A DNA stretch of 64,000 nt from Puniceicoccaceae bacterium (GCA_902587165.1 CACIKF010000003.1:62001-126000); one strand, 5' to 3'. Shown: positions 9,248 through 18,971, numbered from the stretch's first letter. Notes: a model not told the origin generated them from the sequence alone. Translations and numbers: made by a program.

Positions 9248-10864
9248 ATGCCTGTTGTGCGTAAACTTTCGTTCTTATTACTAGCTTTTCTGCTACTACC
9301 CCCGTGTATCAACAGTAGCTATGCTAAGCCATCGGTTAAAAAAACTATAGAACTTGAAGCCTTACCGCGCATGTTGCGTGTGGACTTAATATGGCCTAAT
9401 ATGGGCGAAGGATTGCACTACGATGTAGAGCGCGCACAAAAAAAGAACGGTCCCTTTTCGCGACTGGAGCACATCACACCGACAGTGCACCTATTCTCGG
9501 ACTATATTGGGGAGGCAGGCATCACTTATCACTACCGTGTGCGATGTTTTAATCCGACAAACGGACTGACTAGCGCATGGTCTACCACCGCAAGTGCAAC
9601 AAGCTCAGAATTTGAGTGTAAGGGCTTCTTGACCGAAGTTCAAGAGGCAGGCTTTCGTTACTTTTACAATTATGCTTATCCAGGCAGCCATCTACCTCGC
9701 GAGGGTATAAAGGCAAAAAATTCCTGGCATCCAAAACTCATGTCAGTGGTATCCACAGGGATGTATTTCTTCAATATTGCAGTCGGAATTGAACGTGGCT
9801 TCATCTCTCGAGCAGAAGGTTCGGCTCACGTCGAAATATTACTTAATTTCTTACATGAGCGAGTTGAACGTTTTTATGGAGCATACCCACATTGGATTGA
9901 TGGCGCCAGTGGAAAGGTGCGTCCCTTCTCAAACACCGATAATGGTGCGGACTTGGTCGAGAGCGGCATCGTTGCAGAGGGACTGATCTTCGCGCGTGAA
10001 TATTTTAGCCAAGACACTACCACTGAATCCAATATAAGGAAAGTTTCAGATAAACTTTGGAAAGAAATACAGTGGGATAAATTTATACAAAACCCGCAAA
10101 CTCCAGACCAAGTCTTAATTTGGCATTGGTCGCCTGACCACGGCTTCAGTGATTTACCTATCGTTGGATTTAATGAAGCAGAGATCTGCTACATTCTTGG
10201 CGCCGGCTCCCCCACCTTTGCCATTGATCCAGAAATTTATTGGGACGGCTGGGTCGCTAAGAATACTGATTACTACAACTCTCGAACAGTAGAAGGTGTA
10301 AATGGTCCAATCGATCTACTGCTAAACCACGAGTACGGGATTCCTATGTTCGTTATGCATTACTCCTATCTAGGCTTAGACCCACATAAAATCCCACTAA
10401 AAGATGGTAATCTCTTTGACGAGTTCACGAAGCTCACTCTAGCAAATCACGACTACGCTCAGCTGAATCCGAATGGTTTCGAAGGCTACGGAAAATATTG
10501 GGGACTTACCGCCAGCCTCGGTCCAGACGGATATAGCGCACACGAGCCAGTGCACAATGATAACGGTACAATCGCACCGACAGGTGCAATTTCGTCGATC
10601 GCCTATTTACCAGAGCCAGTAATTGATATGATGTCTGAGCTCTACCTTAATAAAGGCGATGAGTTGTGGGGACCTTTTGGATTCTATGACTCATTTAATG
10701 TTAGCCGTAATTGGAACGCACAAGGTTACATCGGCATTGATGTTGGTCCTATCGCACCGATGATTGAGAATTATCGCACCGGTAAACTATGGGATACGTT
10801 TATGAAAGCACCAGAAGTGATCAGTGCTATACAGAAAATTTGGAGTCATCCAAAAGCTCACTAA
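9248..10864 (+). CDS. GH144-type glucanase (probable endo-beta-1,2-glucanase)
   Basis: A 538-residue secreted enzyme. A signal peptide (LSFLLLAFLLLPPCINSSYA) is followed by a fibronectin III-like domain (~40-118, ending YHYRVRCFNPTNGLTSAW). The (alpha/alpha)6 domain of the Pfam Glycoamylase family carries its landmarks: GFLTEVQEAGFRYFYNYA, VSTGMYFFNIAVGIERGFISR, ESGIVAEGLIFAREYF, IWHWSPDHGFSDLPIVGFNEAE, LGAGSPTFAI, YWGLTASLGPDGYSAH and NDNGTIAPTGAISSI. GH144 founding members hydrolyse linear beta-1,2-glucan to sophoro-oligosaccharides. I rest the specificity on family resemblance plus the presence of a long GH94 phosphorylase nearby, not on identified catalytic residues. It is the last gene of the rightward cluster and converges on the sulfatase gene. 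Confidence 0.8.
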   Translation: MPVVRKLSFLLLAFLLLPPCINSSYAKPSVKKTIELEALPRMLRVDLIWPNMGEGLHYDVERAQKKNGPFSRLEHITPTVHLFSDYIGEAGITYHYRVRCFNPTNGLTSAWSTTASATSSEFECKGFLTEVQEAGFRYFYNYAYPGSHLPREGIKAKNSWHPKLMSVVSTGMYFFNIAVGIERGFISRAEGSAHVEILLNFLHERVERFYGAYPHWIDGASGKVRPFSNTDNGADLVESGIVAEGLIFAREYFSQDTTTESNIRKVSDKLWKEIQWDKFIQNPQTPDQVLIWHWSPDHGFSDLPIVGFNEAEICYILGAGSPTFAIDPEIYWDGWVAKNTDYYNSRTVEGVNGPIDLLLNHEYGIPMFVMHYSYLGLDPHKIPLKDGNLFDEFTKLTLANHDYAQLNPNGFEGYGKYWGLTASLGPDGYSAHEPVHNDNGTIAPTGAISSIAYLPEPVIDMMSELYLNKGDELWGPFGFYDSFNVSRNWNAQGYIGIDVGPIAPMIENYRTGKLWDTFMKAPEVISAIQKIWSHPKAH

Positions 10865-10890
10865 TTTCAGCTACTAAATAATAAAATACT

Positions 10891-12492
10891 CTAATCTACG
10901 ACCTCGTATTGATCTCGTAGCTTACTGAGTTCGTGCTGCATTTCCTCTAATACCGATGCGTATTCTGGATTTGCATACACAGATTGCTGCTCCGTGGGAT
11001 CTTTTTGTAGATCGAACAACTCCCATTGTTCACCAAAATCAAATTTCTTATGATCGTAGTATCGTACTAACTTATATCGATCACTGCGAGTAGCTTCGAT
11101 CTTAGGTAAATTATAGGCTCCATTATGATAGTAGTGATAATAGATCGAGTCACGCCATTCATCCAGCTTGTGCCCTTTTAAAATTGGAAGCAAAGATTTA
11201 CCATCCATATCCGCAGGCACCTCAATACCCGCCACATCAAGTAAAGTAGGCGCATAATCAATATTTTGAACCATCGCATCGATTCGCTGACCTGATGCTA
11301 CTACTCCTGGCCAACGGATTAAAAACGGCATCGACATCGTCACATCATCAGCGAGGCGCTTGTCCGTAAAACCGTTCTCACCAAGAAAGAACCCTTGATC
11401 AGAACTATAAATTACAATAGTATTATCATCGAGACCATTCTTTTCCAAATATTCAAGTAAGCGTCCAACGTTTTGGTCAATCGCAGCTACGCAGCGCAGA
11501 TAGTCTTTCATATAACGCTGATACGGGAACTCATCCTGCTCTTTCTGGGAAATCTCTCCCTCTGCTAAGCGACGCGCATACTCTTCATTAATGGGGTCAT
11601 AGTGCGCATGCCACTGCGCCAACTCTTCTTCAGTCATGTAGGCATAAAACCCAGGCAGCCCTATCCTCTGAGCACGCTCTTTCTGCATCTCCCCAGCTGG
11701 CAAATCATAGGTTCCTGCTTCTGGGCCTGTTTTAATAACATCTTCAGACTTCATACCACTCATTTGCATCCAAGTTTTGCTCAGATATCTACTGCGTCCA
11801 CTATGGTCACTATGGTAACTATCAGGTACTGGAATGTCGGCATCCTTAAACAAATTCAGATTACGAAGCGGCGGCATCACATTGGTATGGGGCGACTTAA
11901 ACTGGCACATCATTAAAAATGGCTTCGATGCATCACGCCCCTGCATCCATTCGATCGACTCTGTAGTAATGATATCAGTCGAGTAGCCTCGCTCCATAAC
12001 CGTATCACCTTCGTAGGTAACAAAATGTGGATTGTAGTAACGGCCCTGACCACCATGACCGGTTAGTGTCTTGTGGTAATCGAATTCATCGGAAGGATAA
12101 GGATGCATATGCCATTTTCCTATCATCGCAGTCTGGTAACCAGCCTCGCTGAGCATACGTGTAAATATAGGCTGCTCGGGATCCCAATTCGAGCCATTGG
12201 TCATCACACCATGTTTGTGAGAATGCTTACCAGTTAAGATAGACGCACGGCTAGGCTGGCAAATTGAATTCCCACAAAAGCTACGCGTGAAAATCGCTCC
12301 CTCATTAGCCAAGCGATCGATATTTGGCGTCTGATTTACATCACTTCCTTTTGCATATGCACTAATAGTACGTAGTGCATGATCATCGCTAAATATAATC
12401 AAAATGTTTGGTTCATCAAACTTTGCTAAAAGCCCAAGTGGTAGGGCACTGGTTACTAGCAGAGCACGGAATATGGTATTGAATGTTAGCAT
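10891..12492 (-). CDS. Secreted sulfatase (formylglycine type)
   Basis: A 533-residue member of the alkaline phosphatase-like sulfatase superfamily. An N-terminal signal segment (IFRALLVTSALPLGLLA) precedes NILIIFSDDHA with the metal-binding Asp pair. The maturation motif Cys78-Gln-Pro-Ser-Arg82, followed by ASILTGKHSHKHGV, is the CxPSR type converted to formylglycine. Later blocks fit metal and substrate binding: IGKWHMH, FKSPHTN and IVIYSSDQGFFLGENG. It needs a formylglycine-generating enzyme or anSME, neither of which is in the window. The start lies 26 bases after the end of the GH94 gene on the same strand, so the two are probably co-transcribed. The substrate is unknown; context suggests a sulfated glycan. 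Some superfamily members act on phosphate esters instead. Confidence 0.88.
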   Translation of the reverse strand: MLTFNTIFRALLVTSALPLGLLAKFDEPNILIIFSDDHALRTISAYAKGSDVNQTPNIDRLANEGAIFTRSFCGNSICQPSRASILTGKHSHKHGVMTNGSNWDPEQPIFTRMLSEAGYQTAMIGKWHMHPYPSDEFDYHKTLTGHGGQGRYYNPHFVTYEGDTVMERGYSTDIITTESIEWMQGRDASKPFLMMCQFKSPHTNVMPPLRNLNLFKDADIPVPDSYHSDHSGRSRYLSKTWMQMSGMKSEDVIKTGPEAGTYDLPAGEMQKERAQRIGLPGFYAYMTEEELAQWHAHYDPINEEYARRLAEGEISQKEQDEFPYQRYMKDYLRCVAAIDQNVGRLLEYLEKNGLDDNTIVIYSSDQGFFLGENGFTDKRLADDVTMSMPFLIRWPGVVASGQRIDAMVQNIDYAPTLLDVAGIEVPADMDGKSLLPILKGHKLDEWRDSIYYHYYHNGAYNLPKIEATRSDRYKLVRYYDHKKFDFGEQWELFDLQKDPTEQQSVYANPEYASVLEEMQHELSKLRDQYEVVD

Positions 12493-12518
12493 ATGGAAGA
12501 AAGCTTACATAATTAAAA

Positions 12519-15500
12519 TCACAAGTAAACGATCAGATACGGATCACTTGCTAAAGCTGCCACCAAGTCTACCTTCTTTACAATAAGACCTCCAGTGCGA
12601 TATGGATTCGCTTCACGCCCAGCTAGTAAACTCTGCCCAGCGCATTCAACTAACTCAGGCCCAGAGCTATTCTTTGAGAGCTGATATTTTATCTCGACGG
12701 GCTTCCCGCACAACTCCCAATTAAGAACAATCCCATTTAGTTCTAAAGCTAAAACCGGATCAAAAATCCATGAATCCCTATTTTCACGTAAGCCAAAAAA
12801 ATGACGGATCACCAGGCCGAAATACAAGCCCGGACCACTTGAATATAACCGCCAACCTCCCTTAACATTGATAGATCCATCTTTGAGCTTATCAAAATTC
12901 TCCGCGGCATCAGCACGGTCGAGGAAGGCCGCATCAGAGCTACTAAAATACATGTTGCTTTGGCGCATCTCTGCATTTGGAACTGTCTTTTCGAGGCCGA
13001 TCGGGCAAATCGTCATAAGCGCCTTTAAAAAGCCATCACCCTCACCCATCTTTGCTAGTGCCTCTGCATATCGGATGTGCGCGTGCACATACTGAAGGCC
13101 GATTTCACGGCCAAAATTAGCTGCGGATTCTGCGCGTTTAAAGAATGTTTCTATACCCCCGCAATACGCTGCTGGCTTATCCATTAAACGTACACCGTCA
13201 GGGTATTTCAGATTACTTGCGATGCGCTCCATCTGATCATCTGCCTCCTCGCGAGTTAGCAGTCCAGCAATGACCGAGCGTGTCATTGGTATCAAACGAT
13301 TCTTTATACCAGTGCGAGTATCATTGGAGTGCAGCAGCGGTTCGACGATTTCTAGTGCCTCATCATAAAGTAAAAATCCAGCTACTTGCCCATCGATCAA
13401 AACATGACGGCGAAAGTCAATCCGCACACGCTCTGAGAGCGTAACAATCCGCCTCTTCAAATCCGAATTGGTCAGCAATGAACCTAGTTCTTCCAGCGAT
13501 TGCGCCAGTAGTGCGACCGTCCAACCACTGACCATACGATTAGCTAGCCCAGAATTCACTGGTTGCAAGGAATCATTCCAATCGCCCCCACCATACCGGA
13601 TAAGTGCCGTCCCCGCAATAAACTCATGTTCGATACGGTCGAGCGCCTTCAAAATGTGATCCGAAACTGTTCCCTGCTCTGCAGCAGGCTTATTTTTAGC
13701 CGTTAAATAAGGTAGCTTCTCGGTGAGTATTGCGAGATCTCCGGTTGTTTGTAAATAAAGCGCAAGAGCCTTTAATGGCCACACCACGATGTCACCATGG
13801 GAATGATTTTGCGCGATATCAGAATATTCGTCATGCATGAACCACTGTGGCCAGTCACCAGTCTCCACATATTGACTACCGAATGTCTTCAGCAAAATGC
13901 TACGCGCCAGACTGTGATGTTGTTGCGCGATAAAATATTCAAACGGCCCCTGGCAAGCATCACGCGTGCCCCATGCGGCCCCAGAATGCTGCTCCAATCC
14001 ATGTGGCGAGGCATAATGAATCAACGCATTGTGCGAATACCAACGCAGCGCATCACTCAAGCGCGACACAGACTCCACATCACTCGAGCAATCAAAGCGA
14101 CGATTAAAATCAGTCCAGTAATCCGAATCTACAGCAGTCCTCTGAGCCTTCAACTTGTCCACCACACTGGCCCTACCTAGCAACGAAGCAAGAATCGTCA
14201 ATTCTATCGATTGCGTCGCCGCCGTCTGCAAAACCAGCATCCCATCGCCCCCTGCTGCGCCGAGCAGTTCAGAACCGCCCACCTTCGCGACATGCGTGTT
14301 CTCAGTCCAACTCACCCCAAAGGCAAGATCCAAACTACGTTCTTTCGGCAAAACGTTCGAACAATCCGCAATCGTTAGCAAGCAGTCCGATTCATGAATC
14401 TCCAATGCCGCATTTGAATCCGTTTCCGTAGCCCCCATCACGAGCTCATTACTCACGAGGAAACAGCGTTTTGCTCCTGTGGTGCTAGCACTGATCGTAA
14501 AAGCGTCACGCCCACTATCAAGCGCTACACGCACAGTGATCGTCTCCTGATCCAATACGTAGACCCAACGACACGCATCGCGTGTCATCTCGAAAACCGA
14601 GGGTGTGCCGAGGACTTGCCAGCCATCCTCCGTTTCAAAGTAGATGCGCACTCCAGATACTCGTGACAAACCCAGAGGCTCACGTGGCAATGAGTTCATC
14701 TTATGAAAGGAGGTATTCCCATAGACCGTTTGCGCAGAGAACACGCCACACATATGCACCGTAGTCGCCAACACCTCACGTATCGAATCGGTGCCCGCAT
14801 CGCCAACAATAATAGTACCGTGTGGGCGCTCAATAATCGCCTCCTTAGCACGGGTCACTACGTGTTTGTCGGTATCGCAAAAGAAACTCATCACAATACC
14901 CTGACGGTTCTCAACGTGACGCCATTTCGATGGAAACAAAGCTTGCAGCTCCGGCTGACTCAAGTCGCGACCGTGCACAGGCTCGGACTGAGCAATTTGA
15001 TTTAAAGCAGGTAAAGACTGAACCTCTAGCGAGTCACAAATAGACTGCCCTGAAAGCGCATGCATGCCCTTCAGCAAACTCAGATCTGCGGCCGAAGATG
15101 CCTCTGGATGATCCGCCACATATGCCGCAGCAAAACTGAATTGTGCAGATTGCTTCGCAACCAATTCAACTGGCTTCGCCTGCAAGGCCGCACAACTAAA
15201 CTCGTATTGATAACAACAATTCGCGAGACTCTCTTGCTCTAATCCAGAAGCGCCCTCCCCGCAACGGTAACCGTTGCCATACACATCAAATGCATCGGTC
15301 GCATAACTTGCGGCACCTGTTAGACAAACAGCCATCATCCATGGATTCTTACCTGCTTGCTGTAAATTCTGACGAAAGCTCAAGACTGGTCCATAGGTAG
15401 CATCCTGAATGACTGACTCATCCAAATAATGCGCCGTGTAAGCCTCATTACTCAACAATGCCCCACGAGACGCCAGCCCGACATCTTGAACCCAGACCGT

Positions 15501-15896
15501 ATCGATACGAACAGGCTCAGCTGACTGATTGACCGCCGAAACATCCCACAATAAAGTCGCGGCCTCGACATCGACCCGCAGCGATAAAGTAATCGCACAA
15601 CCAGCCACATCACCCACCCACTGAGCGAGATTCTCTTTACACGCAAAACCCGATAGGCTCGTAAACGTCCCCAAGAGCGGGTGCAGCTTGATTGCATCAC
15701 CAATATGCACGCGAAAAAACATGCGCCCTAGGCCCCCTTCAAGTGGGTTGCCTAAAGTTCGGCTGAGTAGAATATCACCCGCCGAAGCAGATGAGACCTG
15801 ACCGTTGCGATTGAGTTGTACACAAAATCGATCTACATCTCCTAGAGTATACTCATATCCTGCATGAGTTGAAAGTAGAAGTTTTTGAATTAACAT
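12519..15896 (-). CDS. GH94 phosphorylase, probable 1,2-beta-oligoglucan phosphorylase
   Basis: Large GH94-type protein with no signal peptide, so cytoplasmic. It has an N-terminal beta-sandwich region (HAGYEYTLGDVDRFCVQLN; GNPLEGGLGRMFFRVH) and a C-terminal (alpha/alpha)6 domain. The general-acid block is GGGDWNDSLQPVN, with its first Asp at ~772 counted from the chosen start. WGTRDACQGPFEYF marks the entry of the catalytic domain. The length of ~1,125 residues matches 1,2-beta-oligoglucan phosphorylases rather than the ~800-residue cellobiose or cellodextrin enzymes. The reaction would release glucose 1-phosphate from sophoro-oligosaccharides. I chose ATG 15896 (MLIQKLLLSTHAG); an in-frame ATG 17 codons upstream (15947) is possible. 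The gene is followed after 26 bases by a sulfatase. Specificity is inferred from size, motifs and the GH144 neighbour. Confidence 0.78.
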   Translation of the reverse strand: MLIQKLLLSTHAGYEYTLGDVDRFCVQLNRNGQVSSASAGDILLSRTLGNPLEGGLGRMFFRVHIGDAIKLHPLLGTFTSLSGFACKENLAQWVGDVAGCAITLSLRVDVEAATLLWDVSAVNQSAEPVRIDTVWVQDVGLASRGALLSNEAYTAHYLDESVIQDATYGPVLSFRQNLQQAGKNPWMMAVCLTGAASYATDAFDVYGNGYRCGEGASGLEQESLANCCYQYEFSCAALQAKPVELVAKQSAQFSFAAAYVADHPEASSAADLSLLKGMHALSGQSICDSLEVQSLPALNQIAQSEPVHGRDLSQPELQALFPSKWRHVENRQGIVMSFFCDTDKHVVTRAKEAIIERPHGTIIVGDAGTDSIREVLATTVHMCGVFSAQTVYGNTSFHKMNSLPREPLGLSRVSGVRIYFETEDGWQVLGTPSVFEMTRDACRWVYVLDQETITVRVALDSGRDAFTISASTTGAKRCFLVSNELVMGATETDSNAALEIHESDCLLTIADCSNVLPKERSLDLAFGVSWTENTHVAKVGGSELLGAAGGDGMLVLQTAATQSIELTILASLLGRASVVDKLKAQRTAVDSDYWTDFNRRFDCSSDVESVSRLSDALRWYSHNALIHYASPHGLEQHSGAAWGTRDACQGPFEYFIAQQHHSLARSILLKTFGSQYVETGDWPQWFMHDEYSDIAQNHSHGDIVVWPLKALALYLQTTGDLAILTEKLPYLTAKNKPAAEQGTVSDHILKALDRIEHEFIAGTALIRYGGGDWNDSLQPVNSGLANRMVSGWTVALLAQSLEELGSLLTNSDLKRRIVTLSERVRIDFRRHVLIDGQVAGFLLYDEALEIVEPLLHSNDTRTGIKNRLIPMTRSVIAGLLTREEADDQMERIASNLKYPDGVRLMDKPAAYCGGIETFFKRAESAANFGREIGLQYVHAHIRYAEALAKMGEGDGFLKALMTICPIGLEKTVPNAEMRQSNMYFSSSDAAFLDRADAAENFDKLKDGSINVKGGWRLYSSGPGLYFGLVIRHFFGLRENRDSWIFDPVLALELNGIVLNWELCGKPVEIKYQLSKNSSGPELVECAGQSLLAGREANPYRTGGLIVKKVDLVAALASDPYLIVYL

Positions 15897-16079
15897 GGCT
15901 CTAAAATGTAATATTTGAATTGCGAGTAAAGTTCTTGTCTTAAACATTCTGAATTACACTTATCAACTCACCCTAGAACGAGCGCATGCCGTTGATCCCA
16001 CAGATTAAAAACCGCAGGCAAATCAACGCGCTGCCGATAATCAGGAGAAGAATATTTCACCGACTGAACCAGAAAAGCA

Positions 16080-17273
16080 ATGAATACTCCCAAATTACTA
16101 AAAACACTCCTAGCACTCATACTGCTCAGTCAAGTAATTACGAAGTCCTTAACAGCAGATAGTAATGACTTAGCCCCCGTAGTAACAGACCTGAACTCAG
16201 CCAATGTTTCCTACAGTCTAGAAGCCAAGCTGCCAGACCTTGCAGAGGCCTATATCAGCAGCTCACCGACCGACATGCAGGACGGCATCCCAGTCGGAAC
16301 TCTCGCCGATGGCAACGTCGACCAAGACCGCATCCTGCAATACGCCAACGCAATCGCCGCAGGCAAGTTCGACGTCACCGACAGCCTGTTGATCATGCAC
16401 AAAGATAAGCTCATATTTGAGTCCTACTACAGACGAGGACGCGAAAATTACCCACACTACCAGATGTCGATCACTAAGTCCTACACGGCCTTAGCCATCG
16501 GACGTGCCATTCAGCTCGGCTATTTAAGCATGGCTGATTTAGACAAACCAGTCGTCAGCTTTCTCAAAGACATTAATCAAAGTAAACTCGTTGCTGGTGC
16601 CGACCAAATCACTCTCGCACAAGCGATGAACATGAAGTCTGGCATTCGCATTGATAAAGCGAAAGCACGTGAGCTTATGAAGCAACCTGCGCAACTCAAA
16701 GGACAAGGCCAGATCGAAGCCTACATGACACACAGTTTACCCATCCCTACAGCTCCTCGAGAATTCAAATACCAAGGCTCTGATCCTTCGATGACAATGC
16801 AAGTGCTCGAAGCCGTCGTGCCTGGTTCAGCAAAAGACTTTATCTGCGATCAGTTACTCAAGCCCATGGGTATCACCAACTATGCATGGAGGGCAGACAT
16901 CAGCGGACTGCCAAAATCTGGAGCAGGCAGTAGTTTCCGCTCACGTGACATGTTAAAATTCGGTATGCTCGTCTCGGATAATGGCCAATGGCACGGACAA
17001 CAACTCATTCCATCAGATTACATTCAACAAGCAACCAGTCGTATTAATACGAACAAACAGGGCACCAATTCCTACGGCTACTTCTGGTGGCGCGCAGGCA
17101 TGCAAGTCGATGGAAAGAGCTACGATTGTAAATCAGGTCGCGGTGCGGGCGGACAATTCATCCTCATACTACCCGAGCTAGATCTAATCATCGTCACGAC
17201 TGCTCACAATAAAGGCATGGGCAAGACCCTAGCCAATACGTCGATACACTTACTGCCCGCATTCGTTCAGTAG
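16080..17273 (+). CDS. Secreted serine hydrolase, beta-lactamase/transpeptidase fold
   Basis: A 397-residue protein of the class C beta-lactamase/DD-peptidase-like family (Pfam Beta-lactamase), probably periplasmic. It has a signal peptide (LLKTLLALILLSQVITKSLTA). The active-site SxxK is Ser130-Ile-Thr-Lys133 in QMSITKSYTALAIGRAIQLG, and a YQGSDPS segment stands where the Tyr motif falls. A C-terminal GRGAGGQFILILPELDLIIVTTAH region matches the last strand of the 6-aminohexanoate-oligomer hydrolase subgroup. These proteins are often esterases or amidases rather than true beta-lactamases. It is divergent from GH94 across 183 bases and ~100 bases before the second sulfatase. In this setting a deacylation role on a glycan is plausible but unproven. 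Confidence 0.85.
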   Translation: MNTPKLLKTLLALILLSQVITKSLTADSNDLAPVVTDLNSANVSYSLEAKLPDLAEAYISSSPTDMQDGIPVGTLADGNVDQDRILQYANAIAAGKFDVTDSLLIMHKDKLIFESYYRRGRENYPHYQMSITKSYTALAIGRAIQLGYLSMADLDKPVVSFLKDINQSKLVAGADQITLAQAMNMKSGIRIDKAKARELMKQPAQLKGQGQIEAYMTHSLPIPTAPREFKYQGSDPSMTMQVLEAVVPGSAKDFICDQLLKPMGITNYAWRADISGLPKSGAGSSFRSRDMLKFGMLVSDNGQWHGQQLIPSDYIQQATSRINTNKQGTNSYGYFWWRAGMQVDGKSYDCKSGRGAGGQFILILPELDLIIVTTAHNKGMGKTLANTSIHLLPAFVQ

Positions 17274-17372
17274 CAGAAACAGGCAGAAATATCATCACAC
17301 GCAGCAACGAACACGTATTAACGACGCCCCCATCAGCACAGGCATATTAATCACTGTAAATATTCTAGCATC

Positions 17373-18824
17373 ATGAAAACGAAACATGCCTCCAAATTAC
17401 ATTTAGCCCAATGGCTACTTATTAGCCTACTTCTATGCATGAGCACATATGCTGCCCGTCAACCGAACTTCGTGCTCATCATGGCTGACGACCTAGGTTA
17501 CAGTGATGTCGGCTACCAAGGCAGTGATGTGCCCACTCCCAACATCGATTCGATCGCCGCAGGCGGTGTGCGTATCACAGATGGCTATGTTACCTGCCCC
17601 GTCTGCGCCCCTTCTCGCGCTGGCATGCTCACTGGGCGTTACCAACAAAGCTTTGGGTTCTGGGATAACACAGGCCCATACCGACTCAACAAAGACGTTG
17701 AGCCAGGCGTCCCCACCGACCTGGCGATCATCTCCGAACGCCTCAAAGAACTTGGTTACACCACAGGTCTATTCGGCAAGACACACGATGGAACCGCAGA
17801 AGCAATGATGCCATTCAATCGCTGGGATGATTACTACGGCTTCAACAACGGTGCATCCAATTTCCTCGGCGACATGAACCGCAAGCACAACCCAATCTTT
17901 CGTAACAAGACAATCGACAGTAATTTCTACGAAGACCGCGGCATTAACAAAAACACGGTGATCAAAAAGGGCGTCATTCAGCGTGATAGTGAGAACTATC
18001 TAACCGACCAACTCGGCGACCATGCTGCACGCTTCATTAGTGAAAACAAAGACCGCCCCTTCCTCTGCTACGTGCCATTCAATGCGATCCATGGCCCCTT
18101 TCAAGCGACCAAAGAAACATTCGCCAAATACGCCGATCAGCCCGACCACAAACGCGCACTCGTCATGGCCATGCTTGACTCCATGGACGCCAACATTGGT
18201 AAAGTCTTGAAAGCACTCAAAGACAATCAACTGATGCATGATACTATCATCATCTTCCTTAGCGACAACGGCGGTCACGAAGCCTCACCCAACGACCCCC
18301 TACGCGGCAAGAAAGGCACCTTTTGGGAAGGCGGCCTTCGCGTACCGTTCTGCATACAGTGGGAGGGAAAATTAGCTCCAGGCAGCATCTACACAAAACC
18401 CATTATTTCGTTAGATATTATGCCAACAATGATTGAAGCAGCAGGCGGTACGGTCAAGGCAGACTGGAAACTCGACGGCGTGAACATCCTGCCCTATATC
18501 AGCGGTCGCAACCTAGAGGCACCACACGAAGTACTCTATTGGGTTTGGGGCCCGCGCAAAGCGATACGTATGGGCGACTATAAAGCCGTCAGTATGAACA
18601 ACGGGAAAAACTTCGAACTCTACAACTTGGCCCAAGATATCAGCGAATCAACCGACTTATCACGGCAGCACCCTGAGAAACTAGAAAACATGACTCAGCA
18701 ACATGCTAAGTGGGAATCCACACTCATGCCACAGCAATGGGGCTGGAATAGCAAACTCGGCACCAAAGACCCAAATTTCGGCAAACCAGAGCCCTACCAC
18801 GATCCAAAATATCGGATCAAATAA
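17373..18824 (+). CDS. Secreted sulfatase (formylglycine type), second copy
   Basis: A 483-residue arylsulfatase-like enzyme. A signal peptide (LLISLLLCMSTYAA) runs into PNFVLIMADDLGYSDVGYQG, the classic N-terminal metal site. The maturation motif is Cys78-Ala-Pro-Ser-Arg82, followed by AGMLTGRYQQSFGF. Further blocks are TTGLFGKTHDG, VPFNAIHGPFQ and IIIFLSDNGGHEASPNDPLRGKKGTFWEGGLRVPF; the last is typical of exo-acting S1 sulfatases. It differs clearly from the other sulfatase in this region, so the two are not recent duplicates. It follows the serine hydrolase gene on the same strand and needs an unlinked maturase. The substrate is unknown. Confidence 0.9.
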   Translation: MKTKHASKLHLAQWLLISLLLCMSTYAARQPNFVLIMADDLGYSDVGYQGSDVPTPNIDSIAAGGVRITDGYVTCPVCAPSRAGMLTGRYQQSFGFWDNTGPYRLNKDVEPGVPTDLAIISERLKELGYTTGLFGKTHDGTAEAMMPFNRWDDYYGFNNGASNFLGDMNRKHNPIFRNKTIDSNFYEDRGINKNTVIKKGVIQRDSENYLTDQLGDHAARFISENKDRPFLCYVPFNAIHGPFQATKETFAKYADQPDHKRALVMAMLDSMDANIGKVLKALKDNQLMHDTIIIFLSDNGGHEASPNDPLRGKKGTFWEGGLRVPFCIQWEGKLAPGSIYTKPIISLDIMPTMIEAAGGTVKADWKLDGVNILPYISGRNLEAPHEVLYWVWGPRKAIRMGDYKAVSMNNGKNFELYNLAQDISESTDLSRQHPEKLENMTQQHAKWESTLMPQQWGWNSKLGTKDPNFGKPEPYHDPKYRIK

Positions 18825-18893
18825 CAGTATTTAATTTGGGGTTCAAAGAGATCTTCTGCTGTTTCGTTAACAGCCCCGCGGCTGGGCATAGAA

Positions 18894-18971
18894 TGGGGTG
18901 GCTAACGGGATTCGAACCCGCGACCCTCGGCATCACAAGCCGATGCTCTAACCAACTGAGCTATAGCCACC
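18894..18971 (-). tRNA. tRNA-His (anticodon GTG)
   Basis: Reading the minus strand from 18971 gives GGTGGCTATAGCTCAGTTGG, an anticodon stem-loop TCGGC-TTGTGAT-GCCGA with anticodon GTG, a T arm with GGTTCGAATCC, and an acceptor strand TAGCCAC. The extra 5' G(-1) faces C73, the identity mark of histidine tRNA, and CCA is encoded in the DNA (18894-18896). The gene stands alone between the second sulfatase and the SDR gene. No convincing terminator is visible after it. Confidence 0.97.

Noticed and set aside
4000-18824. Accessory region considered as an integrated mobile element.
   Set aside because: No integrase, transposase, att-like direct repeats or phage genes are visible, and the tRNA-His gene at its right end is intact with no second copy of its 3' end found by eye.
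18836-18893. Short GC-rich hairpins beside tRNA-His considered as its terminator.
   Set aside because: Stems are only about five base pairs and no T-run follows on the tRNA strand.
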